Source: an uncultured Eubacteriales bacterium (GTDB taxonomy: Bacteria; Bacillota; Clostridia; Oscillospirales; Oscillospiraceae). From it: DNA of 16,062 bases. The notes below the pieces were generated by a model that saw nothing but the letters and a program-made list of their open reading frames with translations, had not been told where the DNA came from and ran no database searches. A program made the position numbers and the translations under genes. The stretch lies in assembly GCA_900553135.1 (NCBI GenBank), contig USCO01000041.1, positions 1 to 16,062 of the forward strand, written 5' to 3'. Below are positions 1-6,903 of this stretch, piece by piece (the first letter of the stretch is position 1; each line of letters begins with the position of its first letter).

Positions 1-5
1 AACAC

Positions 6-38
6 AAAAGGACGAACAGAAATGTTCGTCCTTTTTTC
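6..38 (+). terminator. Rho-independent terminator of an upstream gene
   Basis: Arms at 6-18 and 23-35 are perfectly complementary (AAAAGGACGAACA with its reverse complement) around a GAAA tetraloop, and a T-rich run follows. It most likely ends a plus-strand gene lying left of the window. The A-run on the left arm could also let it work in reverse, but no minus-strand gene ends here. Confidence 0.85.
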
Positions 39-57
39 TTTTTGTCCGGATTATCCC

Positions 58-86
58 TTGTGGAAGAAGAATCCCTTTGCTATAAT
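58..86 (+). promoter_or_regulatory. Sigma-A-type promoter of the SLH/GH25 gene
   Basis: The -35 box is TTGTGG at 58-63, followed by a 17-bp spacer and a perfect TATAAT at 81-86. The preceding TGC makes this an extended -10 element. Transcription would start near 93, about 50 nt before the coding start. Confidence 0.8.
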
Positions 87-100
87 GAAAGAAGCCTTGT

Positions 101-113
101 TATGGTAACCATA
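101..113. promoter_or_regulatory. Possible operator palindrome in the GH25 leader
   Basis: TATGGT and ACCATA flank a single A. The site lies about +9 to +21 from the predicted start of transcription. A 6-bp-arm palindrome can arise by chance, so only its position makes it worth noting. Confidence 0.2.
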
Positions 114-142
114 CAGATAGAAATGGAGGAAAATAGCGTATC

Positions 143-1489
143 ATGTGGTATCAAAAGGTGGGAAAAAGACTGATTCCTTTGATGCTGGCGGGTGCTGTGT
201 GCGTGCAGCCGGCGCTGGCGGCTTCCTATAAACTGACTGTCCCTTCCAATTACACCTGTCCCTTCAGCGACGTGAGCAAGGGAGACTGGTATTATCAGTA
301 TGTCTCCGTGCTGAACAGCAAGGGGCTGATTGCCGGCTATGACGACGGCCGCTTTGGTCCGGAGGACCCCCTGACCTCGGGCGCCGCGCTGGTCATGATC
401 CTGCAGGCCGCGGGCAGCGGCGTGAAGCAGGCCAGCACCAGCCACTGGGCCAGCGGCTATGCCGATTACGCCGTGGCTCAAGGTTATCTGACCCAGGAGC
501 AGATCGGCGATCTGGACGGCGAGATGCCCCGTATCCTGGTGGCCCAACTGGCCGCCAAGGCTTTGGGGCTGTCCCCCTCCCAGAACCCCACGCCCTTTGA
601 GGATGTGGACGACCCCTATCTCACCGCGCTGTATGAGGTGGGCGTGGTCACCGGCACCGTGGAGGACGGCAAGACCCTGTTTCTGCCGGACAAGCCTGTG
701 AGCCGTGCCGAGATCAGCGTCATGACCTGGCAGGTGGACCGGGTCCATACCTACGGTAAGCAGATCCTGCTGCAGGGGGTCTACTATGACATTCTTCCCG
801 ATGTCCCCGTGAACGGCTACGACCAGAAGGCCTTTGGTCGGGACGAGAACGGCTACATGACCTATGAGAAGGAAGGCATGGAGACCGTTCTGGGCGTGGA
901 CGTGTCGGTGCACCAGGGCGAGATCGACTGGCAGAAGGTGGCCGACGCGGGCATGGAATTCGCCATGATCCGGGTGGGCTACCGGGGCTACGGCAGCGAG
1001 GGCAAGATGATGCCCGACGCCAACTTTGAGGCCAACATCCAGGGGGCCCTGGACGCGGGTCTGAAGGTGGGCGTGTACTACTTCTCCCAGGCCATCACCG
1101 AGGAGGAGGCCCGCCAGGAGGCCGAGTACGTCCTGGAGCAGATCAAGGACTATGACGTGACCTATCCCGTGGTTTTTGACTGGGAGCGGCAGAATTACTC
1201 CGGCTCCCGCACTCAGAAGGTGCCCGATGTCCAGACCATGGGCAACCTAGCCAACACCTTCTGTCAGACCATCCAGGAAGCGGGCTATGAGCCTATGGTG
1301 TATTTCTACCAGTTCCAGGCCTATAACTACTACGATCTCAGCCAGATCATGGCCTACCCCTTCTGGGTGGCCCAGTATACGGATACTCCCACCTTCTACT
1401 ATGACTTTGATATGTGGCAGTATTCCTCCACCGGCCGCGTGCCTGGCATCCAGGGCAACGTGGACCTGGACATCCGCTTCCAGCGGTAA
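143..1489 (+). CDS. Secreted SLH-domain GH25 muramidase (lysozyme-like)
   Basis: Predicted exported cell-wall hydrolase of 448 aa. Residues 1-26 form a signal peptide (basic start, hydrophobic core, ALA just before the probable cut). Residues about 40-90, 100-140 and 150-197 look like three S-layer-homology repeats, the middle one degenerate. SLH repeats normally anchor proteins to secondary cell-wall polymers. Residues about 248-448 are a glycoside hydrolase family 25 domain: GVDVSVHQG near 251-259 with the early Asp (D253), the catalytic DWE at 346-348, and the typical MWQYSS...NVDLD ending. GH25 enzymes cleave the MurNAc-GlcNAc bond of peptidoglycan. The start is supported by GGAGGA at 125-130. 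The gene has its own promoter and terminator and no operon partner. It probably acts in wall remodelling or division rather than being phage-derived, because it has SLH repeats and a Sec-type signal and no holin or phage gene lies beside it. Confidence 0.92.
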   Translation: MWYQKVGKRLIPLMLAGAVCVQPALAASYKLTVPSNYTCPFSDVSKGDWYYQYVSVLNSKGLIAGYDDGRFGPEDPLTSGAALVMILQAAGSGVKQASTSHWASGYADYAVAQGYLTQEQIGDLDGEMPRILVAQLAAKALGLSPSQNPTPFEDVDDPYLTALYEVGVVTGTVEDGKTLFLPDKPVSRAEISVMTWQVDRVHTYGKQILLQGVYYDILPDVPVNGYDQKAFGRDENGYMTYEKEGMETVLGVDVSVHQGEIDWQKVADAGMEFAMIRVGYRGYGSEGKMMPDANFEANIQGALDAGLKVGVYYFSQAITEEEARQEAEYVLEQIKDYDVTYPVVFDWERQNYSGSRTQKVPDVQTMGNLANTFCQTIQEAGYEPMVYFYQFQAYNYYDLSQIMAYPFWVAQYTDTPTFYYDFDMWQYSSTGRVPGIQGNVDLDIRFQR

Positions 1490-1500
1490 ATCAATAAGAA

Positions 1501-1532
1501 ACGCCCGGGCGGCAATGCCCGGGCGTTTTTTT
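1501..1532. terminator. Bidirectional terminator between convergent genes
   Basis: A 10-bp GC-rich stem (ACGCCCGGGC at 1501-1510 with 1517-1526) has a 6-nt loop and is followed by seven Ts. On the other strand the stem is followed by a T-rich stretch. It ends the GH25 gene from the left and the minus-strand Nim-like gene, whose stop codon overlaps the T-run. Confidence 0.9.
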
Positions 1533-2022
1533 ACTTTGTTTTAGGGACCAGCTCAATGGCCTGCTTGCCGGAGAGATGCTCCACCGTCATCTCCAGGATG
1601 CACAGGGGGGCCCACTCTTTCTCGATGACCCGGTCCAGGTGCTCCCGGGGCTCCTCGGGGGCGTATTTCAAGGAGAGGGCCTCGATGGCGGCCCGCTTCT
1701 CCCCGTCGTCCTCCAGAATGCGCATGCGTCCAAAGGCGATGACGCTGCGGAAGTAGGTGGTGTACTCCTGAGGGACGATCTGGTCCTGGTCGATGACGCA
1801 GAAGGAGACTTTACTGTCCCGGCGGATGGCGTCCAGCTTGTGGCCGGACTTGGCGCAGTGGAAATAGAGTTTTCCGTCGTGGTAGACATAGCTGATGGGC
1901 AGGGCGTAGGGGTAGCCCTCGTCCCCCGAGAGGGCCAGCACGCCGGAGGTTCCCCGGGCCAGAACGGCCTGGCACTCCTCCTGGGACAGTTGCTGGCGGA
2001 TGCGGCGCATGGGTCGGAACAT
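1531..2022 (-). CDS. Nim-like pyridoxamine 5'-phosphate oxidase-fold flavin-binding protein
   Basis: A 163-aa protein of the split-barrel flavin-binding superfamily, in the group containing 5-nitroimidazole reductase NimA. Family marks are the N-terminal FRPMRR, the GVLALSGDEGYPYALPISYVY segment (split here as GVLALSGD 27-34 then EGYPYALP), FHCAKSGHKLDAI (54-66), SFCVIDQD (73-80) and YFRSVIAFGR (90-99). The family binds FMN or a related flavin cofactor and is thought to reduce nitro or other small substrates. Many chromosomal members in clostridia have no shown role in drug resistance, so resistance should not be assumed. The start has an AAAGGAGG site 7-8 nt upstream. It lies 19 nt after the amidohydrolase stop and is probably co-transcribed with it. 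Confidence 0.88.
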   Translation of the reverse strand: MFRPMRRIRQQLSQEECQAVLARGTSGVLALSGDEGYPYALPISYVYHDGKLYFHCAKSGHKLDAIRRDSKVSFCVIDQDQIVPQEYTTYFRSVIAFGRMRILEDDGEKRAAIEALSLKYAPEEPREHLDRVIEKEWAPLCILEMTVEHLSGKQAIELVPKTK

Positions 2023-2041
2023 GGTGGACCTCCTTTGGAAC

Positions 2042-2902
2042 TCAGTGGCGCTGGGGCAGGGACAGCAGCTTCTGCGCCGTGCCGCCCAGGATGGCGTCCT
2101 TCTCCTCTTGGGTCAGGGGCAGGGCCCGCAGCTGCTCCACGCCCTGCTTCTGGCTGCCCCAGGGGCTGTCGGTGCCGAAGAGGAAGCGGTGGGGGCCAAA
2201 GGTGCGGATAATGCGCAGGAACTGCTCCTGGGACATCATGTCCATCTCCTGGGGGGAGTAGAAGCCGTCATCCAGAGTGTGCAGGCGGCCCAGGGAGTAG
2301 GAGGTGTCCAGATAGACAGGGGCGTCGGCCAGCAGCTCCTCCACCTGGTCCCAGTTGCGCCAGCCGCCCATGTGGGCCAGGATCATGGTCATGGGGCCCA
2401 CCTCTTTCAGGGCGTGCAGCACCATGGCGGGGGTGACCCGCACCTTTCCGGGGAAGCCCACGTCCAGGCCGGAGTGGGTCAGCACCACCAGGCCCAGCTC
2501 GGCGGCACGGTCCAGGATGCGCAGGGTGCGCACATCGTCAAAGTCCACGTCCTGGTAGACGGGGTGGAGCTTGATGCCCTTCAAACCCAGCTCGGCCACC
2601 CGGGCCAGCTCCTGGCGGTAGTTGTCGTAGTCGGGGTGCATGCAGCCGAAGGAGAAAATGCCCGTCTCCTCAAAGGTCTCGTTGATGCGGGCGGAGCTGT
2701 CGTTGATGTGCTCCACCTGGCGGGGGCTGGTGGCCACGGGCAGGACCACGGAGTAGTTGATCCCCGCCTGGGCCATGGAGGCCTGCAGGCCGCCGTTGGT
2801 GCCGTCCACATAGGCCCGGGTGTGGGACATGAGCTCCAGCTTGGGGATGGTGGTGGCGGCCAGCTTGTCGGGGAAGGTATGGGTATGAATGTCAATGATC
2901 AT
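2042..2902 (-). CDS. Metal-dependent amidohydrolase (amidohydrolase_2/TIM-barrel)
   Basis: A 286-aa soluble enzyme of the amidohydrolase superfamily, in the branch that holds ACMSD-like decarboxylases and related hydrolases. Visible metal and active-site candidates are H6 and H8 (IDIHTH at 3-8), H113 in IKLHP, H143 in LTHSG, H177 in LAHMGG and D245 in FGTDSPWG, in the canonical order around the barrel. The exact reaction cannot be read from the sequence: hydrolysis of an amide or ester, or decarboxylation, are all possible. An open frame extends to 3148, but that stretch overlaps the symporter's end and a hairpin and lacks family similarity. The ATG at 2902 has AGGAAAG about 12 nt upstream and begins directly with the first metal-binding strand. 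It is downstream of a sodium symporter and just upstream of the Nim-like gene, which suggests uptake and processing of one substrate. Confidence 0.88.
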   Translation of the reverse strand: MIIDIHTHTFPDKLAATTIPKLELMSHTRAYVDGTNGGLQASMAQAGINYSVVLPVATSPRQVEHINDSSARINETFEETGIFSFGCMHPDYDNYRQELARVAELGLKGIKLHPVYQDVDFDDVRTLRILDRAAELGLVVLTHSGLDVGFPGKVRVTPAMVLHALKEVGPMTMILAHMGGWRNWDQVEELLADAPVYLDTSYSLGRLHTLDDGFYSPQEMDMMSQEQFLRIIRTFGPHRFLFGTDSPWGSQKQGVEQLRALPLTQEEKDAILGGTAQKLLSLPQRH

Positions 2903-2947
2903 GTCAGTTCCACTCTTTCCTGTTTGATGTTGCAAAAGGAAATCATA

Positions 2948-2983
2948 AAATTCCGTGTGATACAAGGGTATCACACGGAATTT
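2948..2983 (-). terminator. Strong hairpin between symporter and amidohydrolase (terminator or attenuator)
   Basis: Perfect 16-bp arms at 2948-2963 and 2968-2983 enclose a 4-nt loop. Pairing can extend to AAAGGAAA and TTTCCTTT at the outer ends with a 7-nt bulge on one side. Read on the minus strand, the stem is followed by TTTTAT, a short T-run, so it could end most symporter transcripts while allowing partial read-through to the amidohydrolase and Nim-like genes. It could also be an mRNA stabiliser or processing site. Confidence 0.65.
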
Positions 2984-3035
2984 CCTTTGAAAAGGTAGTT
3001 TCTTGCTCAGTTCTTGCGGTTTTTGGCCCTGGATT

Positions 3036-4580
3036 TTATTCAGAATCCCCAAGGGCCTCCCGCTGGCGCACCAGCACCCGCTGGTCGTAGCAGGAGAAGG
3101 CCTCGTCCACCAGAGAGGCGTCCGGCTTCCGGGTGAACAGGGAGACAAGGGGGACCAGGATAAGCCCGGCCAGCATACAGAAGGCGCCGGCGTTGATGGG
3201 GGACTGGAGGATGGGCGGAAACAGAGATTTCAGCCCGATGTTGGCCAGCATCACCACGGTGGAAAACAGGAAGCTGACGGCGCAGGCGGCCTTGGTGGTC
3301 TTTTTCCAGTACAGCCCAAAGAGGAAGGGAGCCAGGAACGCCCCCGCCAGCGCGCCCCAGCTCACCCCCATGAGCTGGGCGATGAAGGTGACGTTGGAGC
3401 GGTACTGGATGATGGCCAGCACCACGGAGATGGCGATGAATACCACCACCAGCAGGCGCATCACCGTGACCTGCTGCCGGTCACTCATGTTGGGACAAAC
3501 CTTTTCCTTCAAAAAGTCCAGGGTCAGAGTGGAGCTGGAGGCCAGCACCAGGGAGGACAGGGTGGACATGGAGGCGGAGAGCACCAGAATGACCACAATG
3601 GCGATGAGCAGGTCGGGCAGGCCCGAGAGCATGGTGGGGATAATGGCGTCGTAGCCCTGGGCGGCCACGTCCACCTGGTCCCCATACAGCCGCCCGAAGC
3701 CGCCCAGGAAGTAGCAGCCCCCGGCCACCACCAGGGCAAAGACGGTGGAGATGATCATGCCCTTGTGGACGGCGTTCTCGCTCTTAATGGCGTAAAATTT
3801 CTGCACCATCTGGGGCAGGCCCCAGGTACCCAGAGAGGTGAGCACCACCACCCCCAGCAGGTTCAGGGGATCGGGGCCGAAGAAGGAGGCAAACACCCCC
3901 GGGGCCTGGGAGACGGCGGGGTCCTCCACCCGGGCCAGGCCCTCCAGGGCGGCCATAAAGCCCCCCTGGCTGTGGAGCACGGCGGCGATGACGGCGCAGA
4001 TGCCGAAGATCATGATGATGCCCTGAATAAAGTCGTTGATGGCGGTGGCCATGTAGCCCCCGGCGATGACGTAGACCCCGGTGAGCACCGCCATGACGAT
4101 GACGCACAGGGTGTAGTCAATGTGGAAGGCCATGCCGAACAGGCGGCTCAGGCCGTTATAGAGGCTGGCGGTGTAGGGGATGAGGAAGAGGAAGATGATG
4201 ACCGAGGCGGCCAGCTTCAGGGCGGGGGAGCCGAAGCGCTTGCCAAAAAACTGGGGCATGGTGGCGCTGTCCAGGTGCTGGGTCATGATGCGGGTGCGGC
4301 GGCCCAGCACCGCCCAGGCCAGCAGGGAGCCCAGAATGGCGTTGCCGATGCCCGCCCAGGTGGCGGCGATGCCGTATTTCCAGCCAAACTGTCCCGCGTA
4401 GCCCACAAAGACCACAGCGGAAAAGTAGCTGGTGCCGTAGGCGAAGGCGGTGAGCCAGGGCCCCACCGACCGTCCTCCTAGCACAAAGCCGTTGACGTCG
4501 GCGGCGTGGCGGCGGCAGTAGAAGCCGATGGCCACCATCACCGAAAAAAAGATCAGCAGCAGACCTAGCTTGATTGCCAT
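3036..4580 (-). CDS. Sodium:solute symporter, SSS family
   Basis: A 514-aa inner-membrane protein with about 13 hydrophobic segments, the length and layout of the SSS (PutP/PanF-type) family. It would import a small organic solute driven by the sodium gradient. Family marks are the N-terminal GRSVGPWLTAFAYGTSYFSA region (37-55), IAGGYMATAINDFIQG (172-187), and SASMSTLSS (335-343), where S339 and T340 sit in the position of the sodium-binding Ser-Thr pair of PutP. The C-terminal tail after about 483 is hydrophilic. Substrate cannot be assigned; proline, pantothenate and carboxylates are all within the family. The start has GAGGAGGAGG upstream at 4587-4596 and a clear promoter. The amidohydrolase that follows could act on the imported solute. 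Confidence 0.93.
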   Translation of the reverse strand: MAIKLGLLLIFFSVMVAIGFYCRRHAADVNGFVLGGRSVGPWLTAFAYGTSYFSAVVFVGYAGQFGWKYGIAATWAGIGNAILGSLLAWAVLGRRTRIMTQHLDSATMPQFFGKRFGSPALKLAASVIIFLFLIPYTASLYNGLSRLFGMAFHIDYTLCVIVMAVLTGVYVIAGGYMATAINDFIQGIIMIFGICAVIAAVLHSQGGFMAALEGLARVEDPAVSQAPGVFASFFGPDPLNLLGVVVLTSLGTWGLPQMVQKFYAIKSENAVHKGMIISTVFALVVAGGCYFLGGFGRLYGDQVDVAAQGYDAIIPTMLSGLPDLLIAIVVILVLSASMSTLSSLVLASSSTLTLDFLKEKVCPNMSDRQQVTVMRLLVVVFIAISVVLAIIQYRSNVTFIAQLMGVSWGALAGAFLAPFLFGLYWKKTTKAACAVSFLFSTVVMLANIGLKSLFPPILQSPINAGAFCMLAGLILVPLVSLFTRKPDASLVDEAFSCYDQRVLVRQREALGDSE

Positions 4581-4610
4581 AGAAATCCTCCTCCTCAGAA
4601 GGTCAAATCC

Positions 4611-4647
4611 TTTATTGCGTTAAACTGTAGCGCATAAAAGCAATAAA
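4611..4647. promoter_or_regulatory. Inverted repeat flanking the symporter -10 box
   Basis: TTTATTGC at 4611-4618 and GCAATAAA at 4640-4647 are perfect complements with a 21-bp gap. The centres of the two arms are 29 bp apart, close to three helical turns. One arm lies in the spacer and -35 area and the other just after the transcription start, a layout that fits a repressor site. No known regulator motif is recognised. Confidence 0.35.
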
Positions 4648-4652
4648 GTCAA
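4624..4652 (-). promoter_or_regulatory. Sigma-A-type promoter of the symporter operon
   Basis: On the minus strand TTGACT (4652-4647) is followed by a 17-bp spacer and TACAGT (4629-4624). Transcription would start near 4617 and give a leader of roughly 37 nt before the symporter ATG. Confidence 0.8.
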
Positions 4653-4718
4653 GGAAAAATTTTGAGACTGCCTGTACTGCCGGGAGGACAGCGGGAACCA
4701 GGAGGAGGAAATTCAGCG

Positions 4719-4759
4719 CTTTTACCCGTAAAAGGAAAGTTTTTCTATACTTTTCCTTT
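4719..4759. promoter_or_regulatory. Overlapping palindromes upstream of ptb
   Basis: CTTTTAC (4719-4725) and GTAAAAG (4728-4734) form a 16-bp palindrome with a 2-bp centre. AAAGGAAA (4731-4738) and TTTCCTTT (4752-4759) form a second, looser one that shares bases with the first. They lie just upstream of the likely ptb -10 box, where an activator or repressor could bind. Confidence 0.35.
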
Positions 4760-4774
4760 CAAAACTGCTAAAAT
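4746..4774 (+). promoter_or_regulatory. Probable ptb-buk promoter
   Basis: The best -10 is TAAAAT at 4769-4774, preceded by TGC to make an extended -10. The hexamer at the -35 position (4746-4751, TATACT) matches the consensus poorly. That same TATACT could instead be a -10 box with TTTACC at 4721-4726 and a long 19-bp spacer. Either start lies upstream of the ptb ribosome site. Confidence 0.5.
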
Positions 4775-4838
4775 GGTAGGTAAGAAAAAATGAAGGAAAC
4801 GGGGGAGACAGACGCCCCCGGGGAAGGACGAGAGAACC

Positions 4839-5741
4839 ATGGAAATTTCCGGCTTTCAGGCCCTGAAATCCGCCCTGCGGGAGACGGAGCCCAAACAGGC
4901 GGTGGTGGCCGCGGCCCACGACGAGCACACCCTCCAGGGGGTGTGGCAGGCCCAGCAGGACGGGCTCATCCGCCCCATTCTGGTGGGGGAGCGGGAGAAG
5001 ATCCTGGACCTGGGGAAGGCCCTGGGCATGGACCTGTGCCCCGAGGACATTGTGGACGCCCAGGGGGAGGAGGACTGCGCCCGCCGCGCGGTGGAGCTTA
5101 TCCGCCAGGGCCGGGGCCGTCTGCTCATCAAGGGCATGCTCCAGACGGGCACCCTCCTGCGGGAGGTGGTGCGCCGGGAGACGGGCATCCGGGCGGGGGG
5201 ACTGCTGTCCCACGTGGCCATTCTGGATGTGCCCTCCTACCACAAGCTCATGTTCATCACCGACGGCGGTATGGTGGTAGCCCCCGGCCTGGAGGAGAAG
5301 CGGGAGATTTTGAAAAACGCCCTGTCTCTGTGCCGTTTTCTGGGCTATGACCAGCCTAAAGCGGCGGTGCTGTGCGCCGTGGAGACGGTAAATCCCCACA
5401 TGCCCGAGACCCAGGACGCCGCCGCCCTGAAGGAGGAGGCCCTGCGAGGGGACTTTGGGAACTGTCTGGTGGAGGGTCCCATCGCCCTGGACCTGGCCAC
5501 CGACAAGGAAGCCGCCGCCGTCAAGGGCTACCACAGCCCGGTGGCGGGGGATGCGGATATCTTCCTGGTGCCCTCCATCGCCGCGGGCAACCTGCTGGGC
5601 AAGTCCCTCTACGGTCTGGCGGGGGGCGACATGGCCGGCGTGGTCATGGGCGCCACCGTGCCCATTACCGTCAATTCCCGGGGCGCCACCCCGGCGGAAA
5701 AGTACGATTCCATTCTCATCGCCGCCGCCATGGCCCGGTGA
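4839..5741 (+). CDS. ptb: Phosphate butyryltransferase
   Basis: A 300-aa enzyme converting butyryl-CoA and phosphate to butyryl phosphate and CoA, in the phosphate acetyl/butyryltransferase family. Its length is typical for Ptb. Family segments visible are LIKGMLQTGTLLR (96-108), LSHVAILDVP (123-132), ITDGGMVVAPG (140-150), VEGPIALDLA (211-220) and SPVAGDADIFLVPSIAAGN in two runs from 233 (SPVAGDAD, then IFLVPSIAAGN), followed by LLGKSL. The ATG at 4839 has GGAAGGA about 10 nt upstream. Butyrate kinase starts 21 nt after its stop, which makes Ptb rather than Pta the better name. The enzyme may also act on other short-chain acyl-CoAs such as isobutyryl- or valeryl-CoA. It is divergent from the symporter and shares a 258-bp regulatory region with it. 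Confidence 0.95.
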   Translation: MEISGFQALKSALRETEPKQAVVAAAHDEHTLQGVWQAQQDGLIRPILVGEREKILDLGKALGMDLCPEDIVDAQGEEDCARRAVELIRQGRGRLLIKGMLQTGTLLREVVRRETGIRAGGLLSHVAILDVPSYHKLMFITDGGMVVAPGLEEKREILKNALSLCRFLGYDQPKAAVLCAVETVNPHMPETQDAAALKEEALRGDFGNCLVEGPIALDLATDKEAAAVKGYHSPVAGDADIFLVPSIAAGNLLGKSLYGLAGGDMAGVVMGATVPITVNSRGATPAEKYDSILIAAAMAR

Positions 5742-5762
5742 GTCAGGGGAAAGGAGAAACAT

Positions 5763-6851
5763 ATGGCACAGCGACTGTTAGTTCTCAATCCCGGCTCCAC
5801 CAGCACCAAGGTGGCGGTCTACGAGGACAGCCACCCCCTGGCGGTGAAGAGCATCGTCCACACCAACCAGGACCTGGCCCCCTATCCCACCCTGTACGAC
5901 CAGCTGGACTACCGGGTGGCCCTGGTGCGACTGTGGCTGGCCCAGGAGGGCTTTGACCTGAGTACCCTCACCGCCGTGGTGGGCCGGGGCGGCATCATCC
6001 CCAATATCGTGGCGGGGGGCTACCTGGTGGACGATAACCTGGTGGACTGCCTGCGCAACTACCCGGTGTTTGACCACGCCTCCAACCTGGGCGGTCTCAT
6101 GGCCCAGGCTTTTGCCAAGCCCCTGGGCATCCCCGCCTATATCTACGATGCCGTGACCAGCGACGAGATGGTCCCCGAGGCCCGGGTCACCGGCTTTAAA
6201 GAGGTCACCCGCACCAGCTTCTGCCACGTGCTCAACGCCCGGGCCACCTCTCACAAATACGCCGAGGCCATCGGTCGCAAGTACGAGGACCTGAATCTGG
6301 TGGTGGCCCACCTGGGCGGCGGCATCTCCATCTCCGCCCACCGCCACGGCCGGATCATCGACTCGGTGTCCGACGACGCCGGGCCCTTCTCTCCCGACCG
6401 GTCGGGGAGCCTCAACATGCTCTACGTGGTGGATATGTGCTATTCCGGCAAGTACACCAAGCCGGAAATGCTGAAAAAGCTGCGGGGCGAGGGGGGCATG
6501 TCCGCCCTGCTGGGCACCCACGACTGCCAGGAGGTGGAGCGGCGCATCCAGAACGGAGACGAGTGGGCCGCCCTGGTGTATCAGGCCCAGGCCCTGCAGA
6601 TCTCCAAGGGCATCGGCATCATGCTGGGCTGCTTCACCGAGCTCATTGACGCAGTGATCCTCACGGGCGGCCTGGCCAACTCCAAGATGCTCACGGGAAA
6701 GGTCATCGACTACCTGCACAACCTGGTGAAGGTGGTGGTGATCCCCGGGGAGAACGAGATGGAGGCCCTGGCTCTGGGCGCCCTGCGCATTCTGCGGGGG
6801 GAGGAACAGGTCCACCAGTTCCATCCCGCCTGCGCAGTTCACGGAGAATAA
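5763..6851 (+). CDS. buk: Butyrate kinase
   Basis: A 362-aa cytoplasmic kinase of the acetate/butyrate kinase (ASKHA) family that makes butyrate and ATP from butyryl phosphate and ADP, the last step of butyrate fermentation. Signatures are LNPGSTSTK (8-16), the first phosphate loop; VVGRGG (72-77); VAHLGGGIS (181-189), the second phosphate loop; FSPDRSGS (209-216); and TGGLANS (301-307), the adenosine-binding region. Length matches the family. AAAGGAG lies 8 nt before the ATG. It forms a two-gene operon with ptb and ends at a strong terminator. A branched-chain acid kinase role is possible, since these enzymes often accept isobutyrate or valerate. Confidence 0.96.
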   Translation: MAQRLLVLNPGSTSTKVAVYEDSHPLAVKSIVHTNQDLAPYPTLYDQLDYRVALVRLWLAQEGFDLSTLTAVVGRGGIIPNIVAGGYLVDDNLVDCLRNYPVFDHASNLGGLMAQAFAKPLGIPAYIYDAVTSDEMVPEARVTGFKEVTRTSFCHVLNARATSHKYAEAIGRKYEDLNLVVAHLGGGISISAHRHGRIIDSVSDDAGPFSPDRSGSLNMLYVVDMCYSGKYTKPEMLKKLRGEGGMSALLGTHDCQEVERRIQNGDEWAALVYQAQALQISKGIGIMLGCFTELIDAVILTGGLANSKMLTGKVIDYLHNLVKVVVIPGENEMEALALGALRILRGEEQVHQFHPACAVHGE

Positions 6852-6855
6852 CAGA

Positions 6856-6887
6856 AAACGGCCGCCGGCAGATGCCGGCGGCCGTTT
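6856..6887. terminator. Bidirectional terminator between buk and the enzyme I-like gene
   Basis: A very stable stem of 14-15 bp (6856-6870 with 6873-6887), almost all G and C, has AAA/TTT at the base. The T-run is short on the plus side and slightly longer on the minus side. It lies between two convergent stop codons (6851 and 6904). Confidence 0.85.
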
Positions 6888-6903
6888 GAGTACAAGGAAA
6901 AGG

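Noticed and set aside
2903..3148. N-terminal extension of the amidohydrolase
   Set aside because: It overlaps the symporter coding end and the 16-bp hairpin, and the first metal-binding strand begins right at the 2902 start.
2000..4481. Long plus-strand frames opposite the symporter and amidohydrolase
   Set aside because: They are Gly, His, Gln and Val-rich shadows of clearly recognisable minus-strand genes.
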